Origin: Tilletia caries
Taxonomy: Eukaryota; Basidiomycota; Exobasidiomycetes; Tilletiales; Tilletiaceae
Length of the DNA: 64,000 bases
Reading direction: 5' to 3'
Assembly (NCBI GenBank): GCA_032718865.1
Contig: JALUTQ010000037.1
Location: 310,001-374,000 of the forward strand
Positions 31,736-42,315 of the stretch are shown one piece after another. A program made the position numbers and the translations under genes. The notes beneath the pieces are model-generated. The model did no database searches and was not told the DNA's origin. It saw only the letters and a program-made list of their open reading frames with translations. Position 1 is the stretch's first letter. Every line of letters begins with the position of its first letter.

Positions 31736-32910
31736 GTGAGTCCCTTCCCTTCCCCCTTCCCCATCTTCCGACTTAACACGTCAATGACGAGAGTGGTCCA
31801 GCACACCTCGAGACGCATCCACACTTCTGGCCTTTGAGCCCTTTCCACGCTCCCACCAGCACACTCCATATCACACTCCCCCCTCCCTTCGTGTCCCTAC
31901 TAACGATACTACAGCCACAGTTCCATCCCACCTCTACCTCACTCCCTTGCTTTTTCATCCCTTCTCTCTGCAGATCCCTCGAACAACGACTGGGACGGCT
32001 TGTTTCCCCTTCCCTTTCTCTCTGCAGAACCTTCCAACAGTTTGCTCTGCGTCCTCTTTCTTTCTGCATAACCCTCGAACCGGGACTTCGGACAGATGGA
32101 CCGCGCCAGTACCCGGACGATGACCACCAGTCACAAGACGAGTCTCCTCCCCTTCCTCTGTTCCATGTGTTTTCACTTCTCTTTCTTAGACACTTACTGA
32201 CGTTGTATCTCCCTTCCTTTGCATCAGGGGGAGGAGAAACGCGCGACCCTCCTAGAGGTGAGCATCATCTCTCTCCGAGCTCATCTTGTCATTCACGCTG
32301 TGTTGACTAACATATCCTCTTCCTCTTGGTTGACCCATCTTCCAATTACCATGCTCTAGTCACCGCCACCGTCCCTTTCTCGCCCTCGGTCTCGCCCTTT
32401 CCCTCACTGTCGCACTCACTTGGTCGCCTTCTACCTCCACAATGCCCGCTCCCTCGCTCTCACTCTCACCATTGCCCTCGCCTTCGCCTCGGACCTCATC
32501 TTCGTCTTCGACCATCCGTCGCCACTCACCGACGTATCATTACGCTCCCGAGGCCTCCTACCCGTCTCGACTTCCACTCCTCCCCACCTGCAAGTTGAGC
32601 CCTCGCCTGGCCTTCTCCATGCCACGCATTCACCCTGGAGTTCTCCCACGAATTTCAAGGGATGTATCTTCAACCTTGACCCCACCAATGCATCATCATT
32701 ATCTTCGTGCTATCCTTCAATATCTACATCGTGCGCGATCGCGTTTCCTAGACCTCATCGCTCGTCGTCGTCTATCAGCGTGCGGCGAAGTCTTGATGTG
32801 TTCATGAGCCTGAGCTTGATGATGATGAGACGGCCGTTGTTGAGGTCCTTCCTGTCCACCATCTCTCTCGAGCTCGAACACACAACCGCAGGCGCCGCTG
32901 CCTCTGAAGA
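31736..32910. other. CT-rich region upstream of eIF2B delta
   Basis: Strongly pyrimidine-rich on the plus strand. It holds three diverged copies of a TCTCTCTGCAGA/ACC-TTC/CG-AAC unit (about 31965, 32018 and 32060). An open frame at 32442-32807 (121 aa, Ser/Pro/His-rich) has no recognisable domain and is probably fortuitous or a remnant exon. The final part is the leader of the eIF2B delta gene. Confidence 0.45.
31960..32095. repeat. Three diverged copies of an intron-3'-end-like unit
   Basis: Similar segments, a polypyrimidine run followed by GCAGATCCCTCGAAC, GCAGAACCTTCCAAC and GCATAACCCTCGAAC, are spaced 53 and 43 bp apart. They look like a small tandem duplication with drift. Confidence 0.5.
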
Positions 32911-34740
32911 ATGAGTACAGACAAAGGTCAGCAGAAGCAGCCCGCCGCCAAGCCCGCAGCGCCAGTCCCGGTAGAGGCAGAGGCGGACGCATCGAAGGGC
33001 AAGGCCAAGGCCGCCGCCGCCGCTGCTGCTGCTGCCGCTGAGGACGAAGCTGCCGCGGGTCTCAACAAGAAGGAAGCCAAGGCACTCAAGCAACAACGAC
33101 GCGCTGCGCAGGTAGCCGCAAGGGGCGGGCCATCGACTGCGGGCCCACCAGGCGCAGGCGCAGGTGCCGGAGCAGACGCGTCTCCAGCAGCGGAGGCAGC
33201 TCAGCAGAAGGGACGGAAACAGCACCCGGCTTCAAATGTACAGCAGCAACAGCCGGCCTCTCAGCAGCGTCAACAGCATGGCGTAGCAGAGGAGTCGAGT
33301 CGTGTACCTGCAGCGCCGGTAGCGCCGCCCCTTCCACCCTCGGCCGCCTTCTCCCTGCTTGGCCATCTCCCATCAGCAGCAGGATGCTCTCGCTATGATT
33401 CGCCTTCTGCTTCCTCTTCCGCCGCCGCCGCCGCCGCCGCATCCTACCCGCCCATCACGCCCGGTCCGCACATCCACCCCTCCGTCGCCACGCTCTGCAC
33501 GTTACTCAGCACACACACCCTAGTGGGCGCCAACGCGCGAGCGATGGCCGTGCTCGCCGCCCTGCGCGATTTCATTCGGGACTACAAGACCCCGCCCGAT
33601 GCGGTGCTGCAGCGCGACTTGCTCACTCGGATCAGTCCGCAGATTGGAGCGCTTGTCGAGGCGCGGCCGTTGGGTACGAGCGCGGGGCATGCGATTCGGT
33701 ACCTCAAGCATGAGATCAGTCTTACGCCTGTGGATATGGATGAGGAGGAGGCGAAGGAGAGTCTGTTGTCTTGCATTGACCACTTCATTCGGGATCGGAT
33801 CTTGTACGCGGGTCGGGTCATTCAGCAGCATGCGTCGGCTAAGATCAGGGATGGGGACGTCGTTCTTACCTTTGCGCGATCTAGCGTCGTCGAACATACC
33901 CTGCATGCGGCATGGGACTCTGGCAAACGATTCGAAGTTATCGTAGTCGATTCTCGGCCGCTCTTAGAAGGTGCGTTTAACCATTCCCCAAGTTGATTTC
34001 GCACCTCGGGGAAAACTGACAGCTCTTCTGATGATTATCTTGTGGTCCAAAACATAGGCCAACGCCTACTCGACTCCCTCACCTCCCGCTCCATCCCATG
34101 CACCTACGCCCACCTAACCTCCCTCCCCTCCCTCGTACCCCGCACCTCCCTCGTCCTCCTGGGAACGGCAGCCCTCCTCGCAAACGGCGCCCTCTACTCC
34201 CGCGCGGGAACAGCCTCGTGCGCCATGGCCGCCCACGCACACGGCGTGCCGGTCATCGTCTGCGCGGAGACGTACAAGTTCAGCGATCGGGTCCAGCTCG
34301 ATGGGGTCGTGGTGAATGAGCTGGGCGAGCCGGGTGCGTTGTTGTGGAATGATGGCGGTGCGAGTGGGGGTGGGAGTGGGGGTGGGGTTGGGTTGGCTCA
34401 ACATGCCGCCTCGGCGCATTTGGCCGTGCTGGCTCAGGGTTTGCCGGCGGGTGTGATGCCGAAGAAGGGAGCCCCGCCCGCTCCGTCGAAAGCAGCAACA
34501 GCCGCCGCCCTCGCGGCCCTCTCGCACCCTTCCCAGCCGACCCTCCCGCTCGCCGCCTCGGAGCTGGCGCCGAGTAACAACGTCGGTGGGAGCGCACATA
34601 ACCTGTCCGTTGCCAGTCTGCTGTACGACCTCACTCCGCCCCGGTACATCACCGCCATCGCGTCCGAGGTTGGGTTGAGTGGGCCGGAGGGTGTGGCGAT
34701 CATCGTGCGGGACTACAAGAGCATCACGGACCAGATATAA
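32911..34740 (+). CDS. GCD2: Translation initiation factor eIF2B, delta subunit
   Basis: Exons 32911-33970 and 34058-34740 give 580 aa. The N-terminal third is low-complexity (Ala, Gln, Lys-rich, including an A10 run). The conserved eIF2B alpha/beta/delta fold begins near IHPSVATLCTLLSTHTLVGANARAMAVL and continues with LLTRISPQIGALVEARP, SAGHAIRYLKHEI, VVLTFARSSVVEHTL and FEVIVVDSRPLLEGQRLL. Then come YAHLTSLPSLVPRTSLVLLG, NGALYSRAGTASCAMAAHA, VPVIVCAETYKFSDRVQLD and the C-terminal YDLTPPRYITAIASEVG. It is a regulatory subunit of the GDP/GTP exchange factor for eIF2, the target of the integrated stress response. A Gly/Ser-rich insertion follows VNELGEPGALLWNDGG. Convergent with the next gene. 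Confidence 0.93.
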
Positions 34741-35367
34741 AGAGGCTGGGTGGGAAACCCACGGAAACCTGTGGATCTAGCAAGCATGCCTCAGCTCACT
34801 GCGCCTCCAATTCACACATAGACTCTCGCTCTCTCAGACAACCTGCCGGCGCGGTCAAACGGTTGAACACTACTGCTGTTGCATTTGGTTACGGCTACTG
34901 CGATGGAGTGGGGAACGATCGAAAGTCGAAAAGGGAGGAGAGGGATGAAGTGCCTGATGGGGTATACATACAAGTCGGGAAAGCGGAAGGAAGGGGGGAA
35001 GGCGAATGAAAAGGGGGAACAAGGGACGTTGTGCCACAGTGTAGGGTAGGTTACGGTTGTTGTGTGGGAGAGGTTGAGTAGGGGCCGGGTCGAAAACGAT
35101 GGCGGACACCCTCGGGGTTCTCTTCCCTCCATCCCTTCCATTCCATTCCATGTCTATGTCGGAGTCGGAGAGAGGAGGAAGAAGGAAGAGAGAGAGAGAG
35201 AGAGAGAGATCGCGAGAGCGAGAAAAAGAAGGCCGTTCGTCCACGTCTATTGCCGTTCCGCGCGAAGCGTCGGCCCATCCCTCGTAAGCATGTGTGTGTA
35301 TGCATGTTGCAAAGCAAGCGATAAGCTCCAGCAGAAAAGAAAAAGGGAGGGGGGGGGGGGGGAGGGC
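34741..35367. other. Convergent intergenic region with (AG)n and G14
   Basis: 3' flanks of eIF2B delta (+) and a membrane-protein gene (-). It contains an (AG)n run at about 35186-35209 and a run of 14 G at 35349-35362, five bases from the stop codon of the minus-strand gene. No coding signal. Confidence 0.7.
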
Positions 35368-37716
35368 TCAAGGGCCTCGACTCTCTGGGCTGACGACCCT
35401 CGACCGTGAGCTCGTCTTGCGCATCAGTGCAGCAGCAACACCTCGTGCGCCATGGCTCTTCGACGCCGTACTCCCCCTCCGCTCCAGCTCCGCAGCAGGA
35501 GCAGGAGCAGGAGCAGGATCAGCCCCGCCACCACGACGGGCGTTCTGCAGCTGTCTCTCCCGCTCCTCATCCTCATCCAGCATATGACTCAACTGCGATG
35601 ACTGCCCATCCTCCCCTCCTCCCCCTCCCCCTTCCGCCTCCTCATCCTCCTCCCCAAAATGCTCACGGTACAAACTCCCGGCAACGCCATGCGACGTCTT
35701 CCGATGCAGACCCGGCCGCCCATGCCCGTCCCTCGAACTGGCGCGCGAGGCAAGGGACGTACTCGATGCGCGCGGGTCCAACATCCCACCCCCACCCCCA
35801 CCGGCACGAGCAGCAGCCACACTCGTCGAAGAAGCCGTCTTCCACTCGCTCGCGCGGGAGGTATACGTCCACGCGCTCCCGCCAGGTTGGCCCCCGACTC
35901 CTCCGGCAGGAATAGGAGCAGAGGGAGAAACGCCGCCGGCGGTGCCGGTACTCCCGCCCGTCCCACTCCGCGTAGGCATCATCGGCTGCGGCGCGGGCGT
36001 AGGAGCAGCCAACGCGCTTCGGAGGGACGTCATGCTCGTGCGTGCCTTCGTCGGGGTTGCGGTGACGATACTCAGGGCAGGACCATTGTTTGTCGTCGTC
36101 GGTGAATGCGGCGAGGTTGCACCCCGGGCCATCTCCGAGACCGAGGTTGTTGTTGTTGAGAGTTCGGATTGGGCCAAGGAGGCTCGGGAGGTGTTACCCT
36201 CGTTGTTCTGCGAGGGACGCAGGAAGCTGGGCAGGAGCGGAGCGAGGTATCTCCCCGCCATCCCTCCCCCTCCTGCTCCTGCTCCTGACGCCTCAGCAGT
36301 CGAACTCGAACCCAATCCCAACCCAGTCGAAGACACACCGGCCTCAGCATAACTCCCACCAAGCCGAGCCGGGCCAAGATACTCAGGATCCGGAATCGGA
36401 TCGACGCGGTCCTGCGCCTCTCTCGCCAGGGCAGCCGGGGACGGCGTCCTCGGCATGGTGGGAGTTTTGGAATGCGGGTCCTGAGCGGGTGATCCGCCAC
36501 CGGCCGCGCCTGGGGTCATCGTCATCGTCGGGGTGAGACTCTTGGCATCCCGACTGGAAGCATTGTCCACTGCCAAGGTGCCATCGTTGTGGAGATCACG
36601 CTCCTCTGCCATCGCTTCGTCGAGAGTGGGTGCGGCGACGGCATTTTCGAGTTTGGGGCCGTCGGATGCTGAGCGGCTGTCTGTGGATCCTGAGGTTTCC
36701 GAAGAAGGCAACATAGCACCGCCGAAAGGCGAGATATGATCCTCGCCGGTTGTCTGACGCGAACTGAAGGTGGTGTTGGAAGCATCGGTCTCCGTGGCCG
36801 AGCTGGCCGGCCGGACGCCGCGAGTGAGCGGTTCTGGATCCCGGAAGGGAGAAGCATTGTTGCCGACAGGACTTTCGGACTCAGCAGCATAGGCCTCCGG
36901 TTCCTGCGCCAGGACAGCTGCGGCCAGGACGGAGGAGGGGCTGAGGATGATGCGACTTGCAGCTGTTGCGTTGGAGGCGGACGGAGTGACGCCAGCTTGG
37001 GAGGTCTCTACTTCTGCCTCGCCGATGACGGAGAGTTCGTTTGCGTCCTGGCGGCGGTACTGGTGGTAGCGTCTTGACGAAGACGTGTGGGAGTCGTCGC
37101 TAGCAGGGGTATGCGCGTCGGGGTCGCGCTGAGCGACATGGCCATCGCTGTCAGTTTGTGTATCTGGAAAGCCTGCGTGACCTTCCTCGATCTCTGGTGT
37201 CCTGGGCCGATGTTGTTGTGACAGGTGGGATGGGACGGAGAGTCGATTGTGAGCGGTATCTGATTGTGATGAAGCTAGCCGGAAGGTGGGAGGACTGGTG
37301 TTCTGTTTGGATGAGTTGGGATTCCTGCCTTCGCGAATGTGTTGGCGTGCTTTGAGTGTGCGAGCGTATACTTCGCGCTGGGAGCGTGTGCTGAGACTGC
37401 GAGTCAGATCTCGCTCCATGGTGGGCAGGTCGTGTTTGATGGAAGAGTCCCGACCGTTTACGGAGGCGTGTCGGTGAACGGAAGAAGACCGCTTGCTGCG
37501 TACGGAGGCGCGTCGTTCCATCTTTTCGACCTTGGCCTCTGCTTCGGCCTGGATGACGGGAACATTGCGAAGGACAGACTGGCGCCTCTTTTGCTTCCTT
37601 CTCCGGGAGATGAAGACCCATACGGTGCCGACGATGGCGAGACCGATGAGAATGATGGGAATGAGGATGAGAAACCAGAGGGAGTTGAAGGCGGCGTCAT
37701 CTGCTCCTGCGGCCAT
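35368..37716 (-). CDS. Ser-rich single-pass membrane protein, unknown function
   Basis: A 782-aa intronless ORF starts at the ATG at 37716. Residues about 12-37 (SLWFLILIPIILIGLAIVGT and on) form one hydrophobic segment, followed at once by a basic stop-transfer run (SRRRKQKRRQ). The N-terminus is short and without a signal peptide, so it is probably a signal-anchor protein with a large cytoplasmic tail. The remaining ~740 residues are Ser/Thr/Ala/Pro-rich and probably disordered, with Gly-rich tracts near the C-terminus. The layout recalls fungal polarity or cell-wall sensor tails (SKG6/AXL2-like TM region plus basic patch), but no family is recognised. A missed upstream exon encoding an ectodomain cannot be excluded. 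Confidence 0.7.
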   Translation of the reverse strand: MAAGADDAAFNSLWFLILIPIILIGLAIVGTVWVFISRRRKQKRRQSVLRNVPVIQAEAEAKVEKMERRASVRSKRSSSVHRHASVNGRDSSIKHDLPTMERDLTRSLSTRSQREVYARTLKARQHIREGRNPNSSKQNTSPPTFRLASSQSDTAHNRLSVPSHLSQQHRPRTPEIEEGHAGFPDTQTDSDGHVAQRDPDAHTPASDDSHTSSSRRYHQYRRQDANELSVIGEAEVETSQAGVTPSASNATAASRIILSPSSVLAAAVLAQEPEAYAAESESPVGNNASPFRDPEPLTRGVRPASSATETDASNTTFSSRQTTGEDHISPFGGAMLPSSETSGSTDSRSASDGPKLENAVAAPTLDEAMAEERDLHNDGTLAVDNASSRDAKSLTPTMTMTPGAAGGGSPAQDPHSKTPTMPRTPSPAALAREAQDRVDPIPDPEYLGPARLGGSYAEAGVSSTGLGLGSSSTAEASGAGAGGGGMAGRYLAPLLPSFLRPSQNNEGNTSRASLAQSELSTTTTSVSEMARGATSPHSPTTTNNGPALSIVTATPTKARTSMTSLRSALAAPTPAPQPMMPTRSGTGGSTGTAGGVSPSAPIPAGGVGGQPGGSAWTYTSRASEWKTASSTSVAAARAGGGGGGMLDPRASSTSLASRASSRDGHGRPGLHRKTSHGVAGSLYREHFGEEDEEAEGGGGGGEDGQSSQLSHMLDEDEERERQLQNARRGGGADPAPAPAPAAELERRGSTASKSHGARGVAAALMRKTSSRSRVVSPESRGP

Positions 37717-38458
37717 GGTGTGCGAGACCGGTGTGTGTGTGCCGAGACCTGGGTGCGTTGGATGAGTGGAAGGGTGAAGTGAGGTGAGGGATGGGTGGCG
37801 GGTGTGGGAGGCAGTCAGATGCGGCGTGCGTTTGCTTTAAGTGGTTCCGTTGTGCTGCGGATGTGCTGCGTGTCTCGGGGAGCGCGATGCCGAGGAGTGA
37901 GGATGTGGACAGTAGTTGACTGCGAGCGGGGCCTGGATGTTGTAAGGAGATGAGATGGAAGCGAGAAAGGGCGGCGCTGCGATCGTCGTCCCGAATCGAA
38001 TGAGACGGAGAGAAGATGAGAGATGAGAGCGAGAGTGTGATCGATGATTTCCTTCTGTATTCAACTCAGCAAGCAGCAAGCAGGGGACCGCAGAGGAGCG
38101 CGACGACGACGAGGGCGAGGGCGAGGACGAGGGCGGAGAGATGATCGACGTCGCAGAGTGTTCGCTACTCGCCATCAACAACGCAGCACAGCACTGAGCA
38201 CGGAGGAATGAATCAAAATGCTCATCTCGATGTCATATGTCATCCTTTTCCAAGGAGGGAGAACCAAATTTAGAGCTCGTTTCCCTCCATGTTTCTTCTT
38301 TTTTTCTCTCATGACGCGCATCAACCCGCCCGCGCGACGCGCCACAATTCACAAACAACACCGGGTCCGGGTCTCCTGCTCTCGCATCTGGATCGACAAC
38401 CTCCTTGCCTCTTGCACGCTTCAACATCTCCCCTACTTTCGTGGGAGGGGAGAGGGTG
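37717..38458. other. Intergenic region upstream of the membrane protein, downstream of ARP8
   Basis: Contains the promoter side of the 782-aa protein gene and the 3' flank of ARP8. A minus-strand open stretch (37837-38181; Ser/Pro-rich) is probably leader sequence. Nothing else supported. Confidence 0.55.
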
Positions 38459-41400
38459 TCAGAGGAAAAGACTGGAAAGTCGGACAGAACAAAGGGAACG
38501 CAAGTCAGTTGTCGCGCCTACAACTCAAAGAGAAGTGAAAGGAGACTCACATCTTATCCTTCGCCGCACGCCATCCCAGCGCCTCCCAATCCTCCGCCCG
38601 CAGCCAAAGATCATTCGCACACTCCAGCCGAGCAAACACGCTCATCCCCTTCCAAGGCAACACCCGCGGATCAATGTCCCGCTGTGGGGGGATCACCGTC
38701 GTACGCGCTTGCAGGTTCGACGGCGTCGATGAACCCGTGCCCGGACCTAGTGCCATGCCGTGTTGGCCCGTCGCTTGGAAGTGCGCTTGCGCCGCTGCTT
38801 GAGCTGCTGCTTCCAACTGACCCAGCCAGTCGCTGAAGTGCTGGTTGACTCTGTGAAAGATAAGCACAGGGCAGAAGTCAGCGATGAATCCAGCCAGGAG
38901 ATAGACACGTCCAATGGAGGAATGCATAAATGTACATACCTTACTTCCAACGCGATGCCCAACCCAGGAATCTGCGCAGTACCCCCAGTCACAATCACAT
39001 TGCTGCTCATCTTCTTGATCCGATCCTCCCCCGCCGCACCTCCCACCAAATTGATCCCCACATTCGTCAGCTGCCCGCCCGTCGAGCTTCCACTCGCAAC
39101 AATGCTGGCCCAGACAGCTATATCCAGCGGCATCCTGCTCGCCTCTCGCGAAAGGTCTAGCGAAGCTAAGCTCCGTGCGCCCGCCGTTGTTGGTCCAGCG
39201 GGTGTCACTGAGGAAGCCGCGCCACCAAGACCATCCACACCGGTCCCGGCATTGGGCCCGCTGCCAAGCGTGAACATCCGCTCGACCGCAGGACTGGACA
39301 CACCCATGCCCGGAGTGCCCGATCGACTCGCTGCTGCCGTCGCAGGCGCCGTACTCAACCCAGCACCGAAGCCCGTCCCGGGCCCAGGCGATGGCAATGC
39401 CGACTGAATCCCATTCGCATCCAAGCCTGGTACCAGCACGCCACCACCACCAGCTGTCGCCATAGAGCCTGCATTTTCGCCCAGCGACGTTGTAGGAGCG
39501 GGAGCGGTCGGAGGGGCAAGCAGGTGCCGACAACAGTGCTGCATCGCCAGTGTAACCACCGGTTCCACATCTCTCGCCTCCGCCTCCCCACCCAGTACAA
39601 CCGAGAACTCCTCCGAGTCTTCCACCCCCGCCCTGCCCCCGCTCGCCTCGACGCTCCTCCAGCCCGTCTTCGCATCAAAGTCAACGACCCGGGGCGTGAA
39701 GAGGGCCATCGGACCCAGGATGATCTCATCGTACGTCCGGAGCATGTACTTCAGCGTCGGCTGCCTCGGCAGACTCAGCAGGAAGTCAGAGATGTTTAAG
39801 CCGAGGTCGAACGGGTTAAGCGTGCACAACCGCTCCTTCAGACTTTCCGCAAGGATGTTGTCTGTGATCCGCTTGCTGCCGTTCAGGTCCCGGTACGGCA
39901 TGTTGCTCCTGTGCAGCAGGATCTCGAAGAACGCCGTCAGGTCCGAGCCGCCGTAATCGAGCGCGATCCGAGTCTCGGGAAGGACGAGGCCTTCTTCGAC
40001 GCACGAGATCCCGATTCGCTCCAGGCCGATATCGACGACGCACGCAGACGAGACACCAGCGCCAAACGTGGTTGCCACACCCTCCGACTGAACGCACACA
40101 GCCGCAAAACCCATGGGACCAAGACACAGCTCGATCAGAGCCCTTACATCGCCCCTCGAGTACAGGTCCGGAACGATGAGGATCACGTTACAATCCGACC
40201 ATTCCGAGCGCGGGATGCCCAATCCGTAGTCGACCGTGCCATACGCACTCGGCTGATTCGGATCCTCAGGCGCAGCCGTGAGCGCATGCGTCCAAATGAG
40301 TTCAATGTCCGTCAGGAGCGCCTGCAGTCCCGTCTCCGGCCCATACACCTCCGCATACGCGTCATGATTGAGTAACGCCCGCTTGAAAGGGCGGAAAAGG
40401 CGCCAGTGCGGTTCGGACCAGCTCGCTGCCAGTCGAGCCTCCACCTCGGCCTCGTTCGCAGCGGGGACGGAGAAGTCCGGGAGCTGGAGGGCCGCCTCGC
40501 CGATATGCACTGATTTCTCAGGCGGACTCTCGCCGTCGGTCCAGTCGCTCTTGTAGACGTCGTTGTGCTCGGGGATACGCTCCGCTTTGACGCTCTCGTT
40601 GTAGGAGGCCGTCAGACCGCGGCCGTTGGTGACGGGTCTGAACTTGTTGGTGCGTAGGATGCCGCGCAGGTCGGTTCGGAGGACCTCGATCTTTTCTGTC
40701 AGCTGTAGAGGATGTGCAGAGGGATGACAATAGTGAGTTTCGATAGTTGACTGAATGCGAAATAGAAATTAGGAAGCAGGGGGGGACGTACCGGGTCCTT
40801 CTTGTTGCCATTCCCGTTGCGCGCTAAGGACGCATCTCCACCAGGTCCATCCTCATATCCATCCTGCTCCTCCCCCTCGACCAGCATCGCATGTACACCA
40901 GCAGAAGCCACCGCGACCTGCGCATGCGCATGTCCATTCGTCTTCGTCTCGGCCACCACCTTCGCACCGTTGGTCTGCCCGTTCGCCCCGCGAGAAACTT
41001 GCTGGGCTCTTCTATGGAGCTGGTACGGCGTCGGGCGCTCCTTGCGCGCGATTACGTTGGGGATGGAGATGGGGAAGAGGTCGGTTGCGCGGCCGATGCG
41101 GAGGTATTGGGAGCCGGGGTGGATGATGATCGTCTTTGCCTGCTGTTGGGGGTCGAGAGGCTTGTAAGTACGAAGAGGTGCAGACCAGGGGGGTTACATA
41201 GGTGGGTACTTTGAGAAAACATACCTGTTCCCGAGCAGTAACCTCCTCTCCGTCCAGATTGTCATGCAGGCCGTTCACTTCCGAGCCGCGGACGGGCGCC
41301 TTGCCCTTGTCGGGGGAGGAGAGAACCGAGGCTGAGCCAGAGGCTGATCCAGAGCCGGAGAGGTCGAGCTTCCTCCTCTTGGCTGGGGCAGACGCTGCGC

Positions 41401-41662
41401 GGGCGAGCCAGGTCTGACCCTCCGACTTGAGGTAGGAGGAACTTTGATCTGTGGCGGTCCGCCCGGGGGGAGAAGAGCGCATTCAGTAGGTATGTAGGTC
41501 AAGGGGACCATCAAAGGCAGGTCTGCCTGACTCACTCTTGACATTGATGGGCGGGGGCACGCAGAAGGTGGTGTATGCGAGAGGCAGCTCCTGGGTGGGA
41601 TCTGGCGGAGGATTGGGCTGGAGGACCCACTTCGCAGTGTTGGACTTCTTCCTGGAAGGCAT
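38459..41662 (-). CDS. ARP8: Actin-related protein Arp8 (INO80 complex)
   Basis: Exons in transcript order: 41662-41536, 41448-41225, 41142-40792, 40702-38940, 38850-38551 and a proposed tiny last exon 38471-38459. The start (MPSRKKSNTAKWVLQPN) is followed by a conserved link INVK-NQSSSYLKSEGQ. The actin fold begins TIIIHPGSQYLRIGRATDLF; later motifs are NVILIVPDLYSRGDVRALIELCLG, VQSEGVATTFGAGVSSACVVDIG, ETRIALDYGGSDLTAFFEILL, VIVTGGTAQIPGLG and DPRVLPWKGMSVFARL. Long Gly/Ala/Pro-rich insertions interrupt the fold, as is normal for Arp8. Arp8 binds nucleosomes and DNA within INO80. Without the last exon the frame stops at 38547 inside a perfect GTGAGT donor (922 aa); the spliced end is ILFL. 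It shares a divergent promoter with the THP3 gene. Confidence 0.9.
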
Positions 41663-42315
41663 GCTTCACTTTGTATGGATCTCAGGCCAGGCCCGACCGA
41701 GGTCCCAATGAATGTCAGTGCCTTGGTCCTGTGAGGCAGCGATGGGCGTCCGGGAGAGGCGGGCGCGGGTCGGTCGCGCAGCAGGGTGCGATGGGGCTGG
41801 CTGCCGGCTGGTGACTTGCGGGCGGGCCCAAGCTCGCTCTGCACCCGCACGCCCCGAACAGGAGCATGATCAGACAGACAGCGGGGCGGGGCGCAAACTT
41901 TCGGCCAGCGGGGCGCTGTATAACATCCACATCATCCACCACATCCTTCATACGCCATCCCCTTCCCTTCCCGTACCTTACAATACACACATCCTTTTCC
42001 TTCGTAGTACCCGCGCGCAAGACTCGCTCTCACGCTCACGTTCGCGGCTGTCACGACCGACCCCCTTGTCCCGTCTCGCAAATCGAAAAGAGAAGATCGC
42101 AATCTTCCTCGCTGTTTCCGACCTCATCAAGCTGACCATCGTACCCTTTCCCCTCCGACTGCACCCTCTGCCAATCATCGGCCGTCTCCCTTCCTGCCTC
42201 CTACCCATACTTGATCCCCCCTGTGCCAACGACCCGAGCCCGGATACCAATCTGGCCCCTCTGATACATCTCTTGCTCGACCTGCGTTACTACTGCTACG
42301 GTATCTCAAGCAAAC
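41663..42315. promoter_or_regulatory. Divergent promoter ARP8 / THP3
   Basis: 653 bp separate the two start codons. No ORF is supported; a pyrimidine-rich leader precedes the plus-strand ATG. Confidence 0.55.

Noticed and set aside
32442..32807. 121-aa Ser/Pro/His-rich ORF before eIF2B delta
   Set aside because: No domain, skewed composition typical of CT-rich leader DNA, and no splice link to the kinase remnant could be supported.
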